Shown: one piece after another, positions 45,801-52,644 of the stretch
Layout: each line of letters starts with the position of its first letter
How positions within the stretch are numbered: the first letter of the stretch is position 1
From: Limnospira sp050045915
Lineage (GTDB): Bacteria > Cyanobacteriota > Cyanobacteriia > Cyanobacteriales > Microcoleaceae
Assembly (NCBI GenBank): GCA_050045915.1
Contig: JBNGCR010000005.1
Coordinates: 1-64,000, forward strand
Direction: 5' to 3'
DNA: 64,000 bases
Notes under the pieces: model-generated
Seen by the model: only the letters and a program-made list of their open reading frames with translations
Databases searched by the model: none
What the model was told of the DNA's origin: nothing
Program-made: the position numbers and the translations under genes

Positions 45801-46386
45801 TAATTGCCGAGATGAGGGCGGCGGGGGAGTGGGCGACTTTGTGGAGGTGGACGATCGCGCATTTTTCCGGGTGGCGATCGCAAAATTTCAGGATATTTGT
45901 GTTATAATGTATCCAGGATAGAATTGCCAATTCCGGGTTTTCGATCAGGGCGCGATCGGTTCCCCGCCGATACAGCGAATCTGCCACTTCCCAGGGCGAT
46001 CGGTAAATGAAAATAAACCCCGCCTCGGGCAGCAATTCCCGCCAGAATTCCAAAAATAAACTCGTCCTCGGTTCTTTCCATCCCCACAAAGAAGGTTGGG
46101 ATTTTTTGCCGATAATTTCCCTCGCGGGTTCGATGAAGGTTTCGGGCACCGGGATTTCCGACTGTCTCACCCAGCCGTCGGGATGGAATCCTTGCGATCG
46201 CAGGATTTCTCGGTGGAATTCGAGAATCTCTATATCCTCGAAATGTCCGCGAGGATTTCCACGGCTTCCGGGTAACAGGCGATCGCCTAAATTGATGCCA
46301 ACTCGCCGCAGTAAGTCGGCGGTGAGGGAGGTTCCGGATCGGTGCATTCCGGTTAGGATTAAGGGGGAGATTGGGGATTGATTCAT
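39853..46386 (-). CDS. Giant fused sulfotransferase and multi-glycosyltransferase
   Basis: 2177 residues. Residues 1-245 are a sulfotransferase-like domain (LTGMHRSGTSLTADLLRRVG binds PAPS; FIYRSPWEVADSLYRRGTD fits the 3'-phosphate motif). A coiled coil (about 280-320) leads to GT2 domain 1 (372-620; ISIIMPVYNPP, DHDDE at 462-466) and GT2 domain 2 (632-880; SILIPTKNS, ILFLNNDTAS). A GT4 domain follows (about 905-1290; NALDLTGAPLHQYELAIAF, FVFTSRVESFPRVILEAMAS), then GT2 domain 3 (about 1310-1560; SVCIPLHNGETH), a helical span, and a C-terminal OGT/GT41-like domain from about 1810 (LGILVPHLHPTPETL). It could add several sugars and sulfate to a surface glycan or protein. The methyltransferase gene lies 28 bp upstream. 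Confidence 0.85.
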   Translation of the reverse strand: MNQSPISPLILTGMHRSGTSLTADLLRRVGINLGDRLLPGSRGNPRGHFEDIEILEFHREILRSQGFHPDGWVRQSEIPVPETFIEPAREIIGKKSQPSLWGWKEPRTSLFLEFWRELLPEAGFIFIYRSPWEVADSLYRRGTDRALIENPELAILSWIHYNTNILKFCDRHPEKCAIVHLHKVAHSPAALISAINEKFDLQLPSPQENPFEAELLKTEISETFRPGIIKRFYPEAVDLYLALDARATPLNGEPQLSWASSPASLSPQDWAISDWLEIRKRENQNRRLETELERTHARLHDTQIDLERYRAQVEILESRQGKIDIKSALQFLPPHTPPLLTPYEAWLRVNQWNGKAKRDLEERLETVADRLPKISIIMPVYNPPPAFLQRAIASVTGQVYKNWELCIADDRSTEPEIHSLLETIAEDNPKVKVIFRDENGNISQATNTAIQMAEGEFLLFLDHDDELTPDALGEVGFYLAEHPDTDILYSDDDKIDTDGRRFSPQFKPDYSPELLLSYMYFGHLLTVRKTLCDRLGGMRPRFDGSQDYDFVLRASELTRNIAHLPLILYHWRVIPGSTAASGAAKPDSFSAAETALQETLERRGISGTVYQQNWAMRSHCGIFNIRFPDEGRSVSILIPTKNSLELLKPCLDSLEKTSYKNYRIIIIDNESDDPQTLDYLRETPHRVIKLNNSEGGFNFASLMNRAAAMADSDYILFLNNDTASISPDWLSQMVGYLQIKDVGAVGAKLIFPNQTIQHGGVIFGLHRGLAGHAFKLVSRLSSGYLWGLNVAKNYSALSAACLLTPRELFLEMGGFDETEFAVAYNDVDYCDQLINAGFRCVYCPDAELIHREGASRGFADNPREVASFRAKYRGKVDPFYNPHLSLENEQFQIQPRRFIGNHDNRKIRVLMASNALDLTGAPLHQYELAIAFLKTDTVEPIAFCLGDGILREAYEENNIPVTVYGCHPLRNIYTLEGYETAISQLAAELMKHPVDVMYVNTLDNFFMVDCARKMGIPCIWNIHESEPQKFYAEWLDSYGPEIARRGLECFAIPYRVVFVSDASRDQYLALNGSHNFTVIHNGFNRETWEAAARRRTREAAKRELGVSDSEIVILSLGTVCDRKGQRDLPPALRQLSPELQQQIRVFVVGDRPGPYSEKLHADVASLPESLRSRIEIVPETSDTIKYYRAADLFVFTSRVESFPRVILEAMASGLPIVATPVFGVKEQLQPGVNALFYQPGNIEELAIAITTLLNSQNLRDRFAANSPPVLASLTSFDEMLAGYRQLLREADFTIPDVSEVPQIKPKMNEPLVSVCIPLHNGETHLPATLKSLASQTYPNLEIIIADDCSEDRSLAIARQFASQSPENVSLFQHQQPFGLAQNCNFCLSQAKGKYVKFLFQDDILESDCIEKLVELAETDEKIGLVFSPRNLILSEGAEENQALMTVYNGCQNLHQSWTNLQPVQWGWELLSDPNILEIPLNKIGEPSVVLLRREVFQTVGGFDPELRQLVDLELWLRILTRYKVGFVNQPLSHFRLHLQQQTLKNAHSGVSDQVKFYQKLAFDSCFQTLPAELRYLAAATHFLLTERYQPADENTYTEILDNLRTVRNAIAQKWLNSPSAILEQQYLGLLGKAQKMLSNTSLKYHPPTPRETAFVETLKTQLELGFDNLNLIQSLLAFQLYGWGYELPLFPEFSLLPSWLIKDSMEFMLKVPAYFREPGATSRYCSYLEEFVKLLHSRIFKYPKSKLWNAVAILFANLADFTILQYREDTETAYRMRSQILAFVMELQNQTLAWELPPQPPRKPVKLGILVPHLHPTPETLMTLPMYESLGDDFQVILYSLVATGNAIENYCRQKFRGFQKLPNSLEQQVDVIRRDELDILLISANLTTRTIAPVYLASHRLARVQICTPLSPVLTELNNVDYHIFGNLTRPDTANPQILPIADSGYCWATAQSPPRLDLDRLSLEISKKAVVFASGVDSLKITPELIESWGCILSEVPNSLLLIYPFWNQSDRAHLQKPWLQNCTGILEKYQIDPDRILLLNFDEPPSNSDLQSCLKLADIYLDSHPISDIISLFNAFNAGLPIVVKNGAKPHHSLGAALLREMGVSDLIAPDDRTYIQLAITLGNNPEFRQKQRHRMDEIIQNYYSEIKDNIKPSKNLAQILNKLPISKPNNKTQ

Positions 46387-46414
46387 CCACAGATTTCGCA
46401 GATTTTCGCAGATT

Positions 46415-47527
46415 TTAATTGAGTAGAAATTTTAGGGGGGCGGCTTCAAATACCCATTCTAAGCTGAAATTGTTGGCGGTTTTGATGAGGATTGTGTCCT
46501 CTGATTTGATTCTATCAGGTTTGAAGCTTAAATGCCAAACTATTTTATCATTATTTTCGATTTCGTCGGCTTTTACCTTGCTGACGTGAGACAGGCGGTT
46601 GTTGATTAAAACGGTGATTTCTGAAATTTTCCCGCCGGGGTTGATTTCGGATACCCAACCCCCCAACTCTAGGATACCTGCGGGGGTGAGGTGGCAGCGT
46701 TCGAGTTTACCTTGGGGGTGGTGATAATAGCGGAAATTGGAAAAATTGACTGCGGGGTTTTTGGCGACTATATATAAGTCTTGATAGCGACAGATTCCTT
46801 TCGGGATGCGGTGATAAACTGCTGAATCTCCGGAGACTTGCGCGATCGCGTTTTTGACAAATTCTTCGCCGACGTAGCTGGTTCCGTATTCTCCTAAATC
46901 GAGGGTTTGACTTTCGCTGTTGAGGCAGAAGAGTAATTCCGAAGCTGGGATCGTCAGGTGGGGGGGGAGGAGGGCGCGATCGTGGACGCTGAACAATAGT
47001 AAACCGTCGGGGTTGAGAAGATTATATAATACCTGTAGCCAATCTGAAAAGGTTCGTTTTGGTAGGTGACTGAAAAATGAACAAGCCAAGATACAGTCGA
47101 AGGTTTGGGGGCAGGAATAATTTTCCGGTTTGGGGGTGGAAATAATGCCGTTGACTCCGAACTGTTCGGTTTGGAATTTTACCCCGTCGGCGTATATGTC
47201 GGAAATCCAAACTTTTTCGGGGGGGATTGCCTGGATAAAAAACCGGGTCGATCGCCCGTAACCGCTGGCGAAATCCAGGAATGATGAAACACCGCCGAAT
47301 CCTTTGAAATGCCAGTCAACTGCCTGTTTTACCGCATCGAAAATGCGGATACCGTTGAAATGGTAGCGGACGGTCGCCCGTTCCGGACTGCCCTGATTTT
47401 GTAGGGCGAATAAATACATTTCATCTTGTTCGCAAATTTCCGCCTTGAAGGTGTCCGGAAATTTGACTTGATCTCGGATAAAGTCTTGGAGGGCTGGGGA
47501 TGTGGCGGGGGGGACGGTGCGCTTCAT
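46415..47527 (-). CDS. SAM-dependent methyltransferase with C-terminal beta domain
   Basis: About 370 residues. A class I methyltransferase core holds VSSFLDFASGYGRSTRFFIQ (motif I), VWISDIYADGV and a later LACSFFSHLPKRTFSDWLQV, with LLNPDGLLLFSVHD as motif IV-V. The last 90 residues (GGWVSEINPGGKISEITVLI) look like a beta-sandwich that may bind carbohydrate. ATG at 47527 is chosen because the frame start at 47578 is only a TTG; AGGA lies 10 nt before the ATG. It likely shares an operon with the giant transferase, so a sugar or glycan substrate is likely but not shown. Confidence 0.8.
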   Translation of the reverse strand: MKRTVPPATSPALQDFIRDQVKFPDTFKAEICEQDEMYLFALQNQGSPERATVRYHFNGIRIFDAVKQAVDWHFKGFGGVSSFLDFASGYGRSTRFFIQAIPPEKVWISDIYADGVKFQTEQFGVNGIISTPKPENYSCPQTFDCILACSFFSHLPKRTFSDWLQVLYNLLNPDGLLLFSVHDRALLPPHLTIPASELLFCLNSESQTLDLGEYGTSYVGEEFVKNAIAQVSGDSAVYHRIPKGICRYQDLYIVAKNPAVNFSNFRYYHHPQGKLERCHLTPAGILELGGWVSEINPGGKISEITVLINNRLSHVSKVKADEIENNDKIVWHLSFKPDRIKSEDTILIKTANNFSLEWVFEAAPLKFLLN

Positions 47528-47794
47528 GTCCAATCGATCCTGTCCTGGTAATGAAAATGTTGCCGTCGGCGATCGCAATTCGACGGGCTGAATCTCAACG
47601 GTTTCTGAAAAAGCGATCGCGAAATTGGCATCCGTTCGACAAGCGTATCATGAATATGCTATTGTTTTAAAATGAAAGGCGCAAAAAAACGGTCGGGGGA
47701 GATATCCGAATCGTCCCGATCGCTACCCGCGAAGAAAAAACGACCATTGGGGCCGTAAGATAGATGGAAGCGTTGTTAAAAACGATTGACGATC

Positions 47795-48181
47795 ATGAAA
47801 GTCTACGTGTTGCTGTTCAATGCCGGCACAGAAAATGAGGGAATCCACACGATTCAAATGGGCGATCGCAACAAAGTGTTGATGTTCGAGGAGGAGGAGG
47901 ATGCGACCCGCTTCGGGGGCCTCCTGGAAGCCCAGGACTTCCCGAGTCCCAGCATCGAGATGATCGATGATGAGGAAATTAAGGAATTTTGTCGTAGCGT
48001 CGATTACGACTGGGAACTCGTCCCCTCCGGTGCCCTGGCCATTCCCCCCGAGAACAACGCCGAACGCCTGGAGTGGGAAACCGACCCGGCCAAAAAGGAA
48101 GCCCGGTTCGAGGAGGAAGCGTCCGAATTCGACCCCGACGAACTCGACAGCATCCGCCGCCGTCTCGAAGGCCTGTTTTGA
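47795..48181 (+). CDS. DUF3110 family protein
   Basis: About 128 residues. MKVYVLLFNAGTENEGIHTI, VLMFEEEEDATRFGGLLEAQ, FPSPSIEMIDDEEIKEFC and YDWELVPSGALAIPPENNAE match DUF3110, a small soluble cyanobacteria/plastid family of unknown role. ATG 47795 is preferred over TTG 47786. The gene ends 3 bp before the IS-like hairpin, but the C-terminus (DELDSIRRRLEGLF) looks complete. Confidence 0.85.
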   Translation: MKVYVLLFNAGTENEGIHTIQMGDRNKVLMFEEEEDATRFGGLLEAQDFPSPSIEMIDDEEIKEFCRSVDYDWELVPSGALAIPPENNAERLEWETDPAKKEARFEEEASEFDPDELDSIRRRLEGLF

Positions 48182-48183
48182 CA

Positions 48184-48500
48184 CTCCTCACCCTAAAGGG
48201 ACGGGGATTCTGGGTTCAGCCACCATCCTTAAACCGCATCGGAAGGACTAGCCTACAACCCCGAAGCGGAACGTCTCGCCCTGCGGGGCGGGAGTCCGTT
48301 CCGAGCCGTGCAGCCCAGCGTTTTATACTGTTCTGGCCCACCCCGCCATACAGTTGGCTCTGTCTTAATCAGACTTCCAGACTTTATCTTTGCTGGTATT
48401 CGGATCGGGTCGAGATCCGTGCGTTTTTAATGAGGTTTCTCGCTCCTCAAGGACACTCTACCACACAGTCGCCCGGTCAGGGCGAGGCTTTAGACCCAAA
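48184..48500 (+). ncRNA. IS200/605-end and IscB/TnpB guide-RNA-like remnant
   Basis: CTCACCCTAAAGGGACGGGG near 48187 has the same form as the ends of the IS element at 16904 and the IscB locus at 63019 (a TAAA-looped GC hairpin followed by GACGGGG). It is followed by a long hairpin at 48267-48303 (CGGAACG and TCTCGCCC pairing with GGGCGGGA and CGTTCCG) and other GC-rich structure. No nuclease or transposase reading frame follows; murQ begins at 48543. I read it as an orphan guide-RNA module or MITE-like relic. The family and the strand are inferred from sequence form only. Confidence 0.45.
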
Positions 48501-48542
48501 TTACCGGTAAGCTGAGATATTGTGAAAGACGATAACCCGAAA

Positions 48543-49466
48543 ATGCACGACTTGGAGACGCGGGGGCATTTGTTGACCGAACAAGCCAACGCCGGAAGCG
48601 AAAACCTCGACCGCCTCAGTTCCCTGGAATTGGTCGATCTGTTCAACTGGGAGGACGCCCGCACCCTCCTGGCCATCGCCCACGCCCGGGAGTCCCTGGC
48701 CGCGGCGATCGACCTGACCGCCAAGGCCCTCAAAAAAGGGGGGCGCCTGTTTTACGTCGGGGCGGGAACCAGCGGACGCCTGGGGGTTTTGGACGCCGCC
48801 GAATGTCCCCCCACCTTCTGCACCCCGCCGGAATTGGTCCAGGGCATCATCGCCGGGGGAGCCGGGGCCTTAATCCGCAGTTCCGAGGAATTGGAGGATC
48901 GGGCCGAAGACGGGGAAAACGCGATCGCCCACCGCCAGATTGGGGAGTTGGATGTCGTCCTGGGAATTACCGCCGGGGGGACCACGCCCTTCGTCCAAGG
49001 GGCGTTACAGGCAGCCCAGAGTCGGGGGGCGACGACCATCTTTATGGCCTGCGTCCCCGCCGACCAAGTGTCCTTCTCCGCCGATGTGGATATCCGCCTG
49101 TTGGTGGGTCCGGAAATTCTCGCCGGTTCCACCCGCCTCAAAGCCGGAACCGTGACCAAAATGGCGTTAAATATTATCTCTACCAGTGTAATGGTAAAGC
49201 TGGGAAAAGTCTACGGAAATCGGATGGTGGATGTAGCGATTACCAACAATAAATTACGCGATCGCGCCCTGCGAATTTTGAACGATATAGCCGGAATTGA
49301 GCGAAAACAAGGCACGGATTTATTAGAACGCAGCAATCAGTCCGTCAAATTGGCGCTGTTGATGCACTGGACGGGTTTGGATGCGGAACCCGGGAAACAA
49401 CTGCTTGAGGAGTGCCAGGGGCAGTTGCGAGACGCGGTTTTAAAGCATCAGAAACAGTCGGATTAA
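48543..49466 (+). CDS. murQ: N-acetylmuramic acid 6-phosphate etherase
   Basis: About 307 residues, normal for the family. It cleaves the lactyl ether of MurNAc-6-phosphate to GlcNAc-6-phosphate and lactate in peptidoglycan recycling. Signatures: RGHLLTEQANAGSENLDRLS, RLFYVGAGTSGRLGVLDAAE, CPPTFCTPPELVQGIIAGG, VLGITAGGTTPFVQGAL, LAGSTRLKAGTVTKMALNII. This is an SIS sugar-isomerase fold. ATG 48543 fits homologues; GTG 48522 would add seven residues. No murK or nagZ is near. Confidence 0.95.
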   Translation: MHDLETRGHLLTEQANAGSENLDRLSSLELVDLFNWEDARTLLAIAHARESLAAAIDLTAKALKKGGRLFYVGAGTSGRLGVLDAAECPPTFCTPPELVQGIIAGGAGALIRSSEELEDRAEDGENAIAHRQIGELDVVLGITAGGTTPFVQGALQAAQSRGATTIFMACVPADQVSFSADVDIRLLVGPEILAGSTRLKAGTVTKMALNIISTSVMVKLGKVYGNRMVDVAITNNKLRDRALRILNDIAGIERKQGTDLLERSNQSVKLALLMHWTGLDAEPGKQLLEECQGQLRDAVLKHQKQSD

Positions 49467-49519
49467 TTGAATGATTAAAAAAGGGCGCAAGCCAGGGTCC
49501 CCTACGGCATCGGCGTTTT

Positions 49520-50272
49520 TTATACGGCCAGAAACTCTTGAATCACTTCCCGACTCAGATCTTCCGTCAATCCGGAAGCGACAATCCCCCCTTTTTGCAT
49601 GGCATAATAGCGATCGGCTTGGCGGACGAAATGCAAATGTTGTTCCACCAACAAAACGGAAATCCCGCGAGTTTCGATAATTCGTCGCACCGCCGCCTCA
49701 ATTTCCAAGATAATCGAAGGTTGGATGCCCTCCGTGGGTTCATCCAACACCAGCAGGCGGGGCTTTCCCATCAACGCCCGGGCGATCGCCAACTGTTGCT
49801 GTTGTCCGCCACTGAGATCTCCCCCCATGCGAGATAGCATTGTTTTTAAGACCGGAAATAAATCGAAAATTTCCTCGGAAATTTCGGCTTTTCCTTTCCG
49901 CCCTTCCGGGGTTGCCTCCAACCCCAACAATAGGTTTTCTTTCACGGTGACTCTGGGGATCACTTCCCGCCCTTGGGGGACGTAACCGATGCCCAATTTC
50001 GCCCGCTTGTGGGTGGGCAGTTGGGTAATGGGAATGTCCGAAAATGTCACATCCCCCGTCCGGGGTTTCAGCAGCCCCATGATGGTTTTTAACAGGGTCG
50101 TTTTCCCCACCCCGTTGCGGCCGATTAGACACACCATCTGACCGGCGGGGACACTCATATCGACATCCCGCAAAATGTGACTTTCGCCATAATAAACATT
50201 TAATCCCGACACCTGCAACATCAGGTCTGAAGGGGTAAAATTGGGCGCGATCGCGGATTTCGTTTGTATCAT
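49520..50272 (-). CDS. urtE: Urea ABC transporter ATP-binding protein UrtE
   Basis: 250 residues. Powers urea uptake with UrtD. LIGRNGVGKTTLLKTIMGLL (Walker A), LSGGQQQQLAIARALMGKP (signature), LVLDEPTEGIQ (Walker B) and LLVEQHLHFVRQADRY (H loop region) agree with the branched-chain amino-acid LivF-like UrtE group. It is the last gene of the operon. ATG 50272 is used; homologues often begin at the internal ATG 50221 (MLQVSGLNVYYGES). Confidence 0.95.
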   Translation of the reverse strand: MIQTKSAIAPNFTPSDLMLQVSGLNVYYGESHILRDVDMSVPAGQMVCLIGRNGVGKTTLLKTIMGLLKPRTGDVTFSDIPITQLPTHKRAKLGIGYVPQGREVIPRVTVKENLLLGLEATPEGRKGKAEISEEIFDLFPVLKTMLSRMGGDLSGGQQQQLAIARALMGKPRLLVLDEPTEGIQPSIILEIEAAVRRIIETRGISVLLVEQHLHFVRQADRYYAMQKGGIVASGLTEDLSREVIQEFLAV

Positions 50273-50328
50273 TTTTTTCTCGATTTATAATGGAACTCTC
50301 TTCTCCCTCTTAACCCGGAAATTCAATT

Positions 50329-51108
50329 CTATTTCTCCCCCCTTATTAAGGGGGGCTGGTGGGGATCTTCCTGTTCCCCCAAATAGACTTCGATCACCCT
50401 CCGATCGCTTTGAATCTCATCCATATTACCCTCACACAATACCGAACCTTGATGCAGTACCGTCACTTTTCGGGCGATCTGACGCACGAATTCCATATCG
50501 TGTTCGATAACAATAATCGAGTGACTTTCCGCCAACGCCAACAGCAAATCACCCACATTTTCCGTTTCCTCGTCCGTGAGTCCAGCAACGGGTTCATCGA
50601 CTAATAATAAATCAGGGGATTGGGCAACCAACATTCCGATTTCCAGGCGTTGCTTTTCGCCGTGGGATAGAAATTCCGCCTGCAAATCCGCTTTCGCCCC
50701 CAAACCGATGGTTTCCAGCAGTCCCGCCACCGTCCGTTTCTCCCCGGAAACCGGGCGGCGAAATAGGGTGGGAAAGACATTTTTATTGTGGTTGCAAACC
50801 AGATCCAAATTTTCCGCCACCGTCAAGTTCAGGTAAACTCGGGGTGTCTGGAACTTGCGGCCGATGCCGAGTCGGGCGATTTTATATTCGGGAATATTCC
50901 GCAAATTGCGACCTTTAAAAAAGACCTTTCCTTCCGTGGGTTGAACTTTTCCGGTGATGGTATCCAGAAAGGTAGTTTTTCCCGCCCCATTGGGGCCGAT
51001 GATCACCCGCAATTCCCCCGCATCCATACTGAAATTGAGGTCGTTGAGGGCTTTGAATCCGTCAAAGCTGACGGTTACGTTGTCGATGTCTAAGATTTTT
51101 TCTGTCAT
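50329..51108 (-). CDS. urtD: Urea ABC transporter ATP-binding protein UrtD
   Basis: 259 residues. Walker A VIIGPNGAGKTTFLDTITGK, LGIGRKFQTPRVYLNLTVAE (LivG-like), signature LSHGEKQRLEIGMLVAQSPD, Walker B LLLVDEPVAGLTDEETENV, and an H loop IIVIEHDMEFVRQIA. It pairs with UrtE. It starts about 300 bp after urtC ends, an unusually wide gap in an operon, filled by repeats and an assembly gap, so transcription across the gap is uncertain. It ends 56 bp before urtE. Confidence 0.95.
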   Translation of the reverse strand: MTEKILDIDNVTVSFDGFKALNDLNFSMDAGELRVIIGPNGAGKTTFLDTITGKVQPTEGKVFFKGRNLRNIPEYKIARLGIGRKFQTPRVYLNLTVAENLDLVCNHNKNVFPTLFRRPVSGEKRTVAGLLETIGLGAKADLQAEFLSHGEKQRLEIGMLVAQSPDLLLVDEPVAGLTDEETENVGDLLLALAESHSIIVIEHDMEFVRQIARKVTVLHQGSVLCEGNMDEIQSDRRVIEVYLGEQEDPHQPPLIRGEK

Positions 51109-51411
51109 TAGTTATAGAAAATATTCAAAGGTTTCTCTGATCCGGGCAACCGGAGTTTTTTTGCTCCGGGCGATCGCAGTTTTTTGGGAGTCCGGGCAAC
51201 CGGAGTTTTTTTGATTCCGGCAACCGGAGACGGTTGCCCCCACGGGGTGCGGGAATATCGGCAACCAGAGATGTTCCCCTACACCCTACACCCTNNNNNN
51301 NNNNNNNNNNNNNNNNNNNNNNNNNNNNNNNNNNNNNNNNNNNNNNNNNNNNNNNNNNNNNNNNNNNNNNNNNNNNNNNNNNNNNNNNNNNNNNCCCTAC
51401 ACCCTACACCC
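51109..51411. repeat. Repeat-filled urtC-urtD gap with an assembly gap
   Basis: Several GGCAACCGGAGTTTTTTTG units (51146-51225) and a GCAACCGGAGACGGTTGCC hairpin at about 51220 are followed by a CTACACC heptamer array that includes the 100-N gap at 51295-51394. No reading frame is supported. The hairpin copies may cause partial termination, which would lower urtD/urtE expression. Confidence 0.75.
51295..51394. other. Assembly gap of 100 N
   Basis: Exactly 100 N inside a CTACACC heptanucleotide tandem repeat. True length is unknown. Confidence 0.99.
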
Positions 51412-52593
51412 TCATTTCACCCGTCCTTCGAGTTTTTCGCGTTCGAGTTGCAATTCGGGATCTTCTTCCAATTGGGGATAGGTGGAAACTTCGCGGCGCA
51501 AACCGAATAGCGATCGCAAATATTCCCAGCCCTCCGTCCGCAACCAGCCGACAATTCCGTTGGGCAAAACGGTGACGACGATCAGGAATAATGCCCCCTG
51601 GAAAAACAGCCAAACTTCGGGAAATTGTTCGCTGAGGAGGGTTTGGGCAAGGCGGACTAATAGGGTTCCCAATATCGCCCCAATCAGCGTTCCTCTCCCT
51701 CCCACTGCGACCCAAATCACCATTTCGATGGAGAAGGCGACCTCCATGAAACTGGGAGTTATGATGCCGCTTTGGACGGCGTATAACGAACCGGAAATGC
51801 CCGCGATCGCCCCGGAAATTGCGAACACCAAGACTTTAAACCAGGTGGGATTGTAGCCGGAAAATCTCACCCGCGTCTCGTCGTCCCGGATCGCCACCAG
51901 CAGCCGCCCGAACCGTCCACTCGTCAGCCAGCGACACAGCAAATAGGTCAGAATTAAGAATAAAATTGAGAATTCGTAAAAAGCCAACTGGGCGGTATCG
52001 GAACCAGCCGAAACCCCGAAAATCATTGCGGTGTCGGTTTTGAGCCCGTTGGTTCCGTTGATGTATTTTTGCTGGCCGTTGAACAGGTTGAAAAACACCA
52101 GCAATGCTGCCTGGGTGAGGATGGAAAAGTAAACCCCTTTGATGCGGTTCCGAAATACCAAATATCCCAGCAGTCCCGCCACAATACCCGGGATAACAAC
52201 GATCGCGATGATTGTCAACGGAAAGGAATAAAAGGGCTTCCAAAACCAGGGCAGTTGTTCTACACCGTACAGCATGAAAAATTCCGGTAGCTGTCCCTCG
52301 GGCAACTGCAAGTTCAAATGCATGGCGAGGGCATATCCTCCCAGGGTGAAAAATATGCCGTGTCCCAAACTCAACAATCCCGTATATCCCCAGATTAAAT
52401 CGATGCCGAGGGCGATGATCGCCAATGACAGAAAACGGCCCAATAATTTAAGGCGAAATGCGGGTAACGCGAAGGGCATCACCACACCCAAAATAAGCGC
52501 GATCGCCGCAATAGAACCGATTTCAATTAATCGCTTTTGTTTCTGCTGTTTCAGTTTCGCAACCTTGCCGATATCGTCATTCATAGAACTCAA
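51412..52593 (-). CDS. urtC: Urea ABC transporter permease UrtC
   Basis: 393 residues with about eight to nine membrane helices (IALGIDLIWGYTGLLSLGHG, VLVFAISGAIAGISGSLYAV, EMVIWVAVGGRGTLIGAILG). It is the LivM-like partner of UrtB in the urea transporter, and the C-terminal part is a soluble helix-rich tail of the kind found in this family. It lies 51 bp after urtB. Confidence 0.94.
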   Translation of the reverse strand: MSSMNDDIGKVAKLKQQKQKRLIEIGSIAAIALILGVVMPFALPAFRLKLLGRFLSLAIIALGIDLIWGYTGLLSLGHGIFFTLGGYALAMHLNLQLPEGQLPEFFMLYGVEQLPWFWKPFYSFPLTIIAIVVIPGIVAGLLGYLVFRNRIKGVYFSILTQAALLVFFNLFNGQQKYINGTNGLKTDTAMIFGVSAGSDTAQLAFYEFSILFLILTYLLCRWLTSGRFGRLLVAIRDDETRVRFSGYNPTWFKVLVFAISGAIAGISGSLYAVQSGIITPSFMEVAFSIEMVIWVAVGGRGTLIGAILGTLLVRLAQTLLSEQFPEVWLFFQGALFLIVVTVLPNGIVGWLRTEGWEYLRSLFGLRREVSTYPQLEEDPELQLEREKLEGRVK

Positions 52594-52644
52594 CTACCGT
52601 GACACAATCTCGAACGAGTCAAACGGGCATCCCGCCCACAAAAT

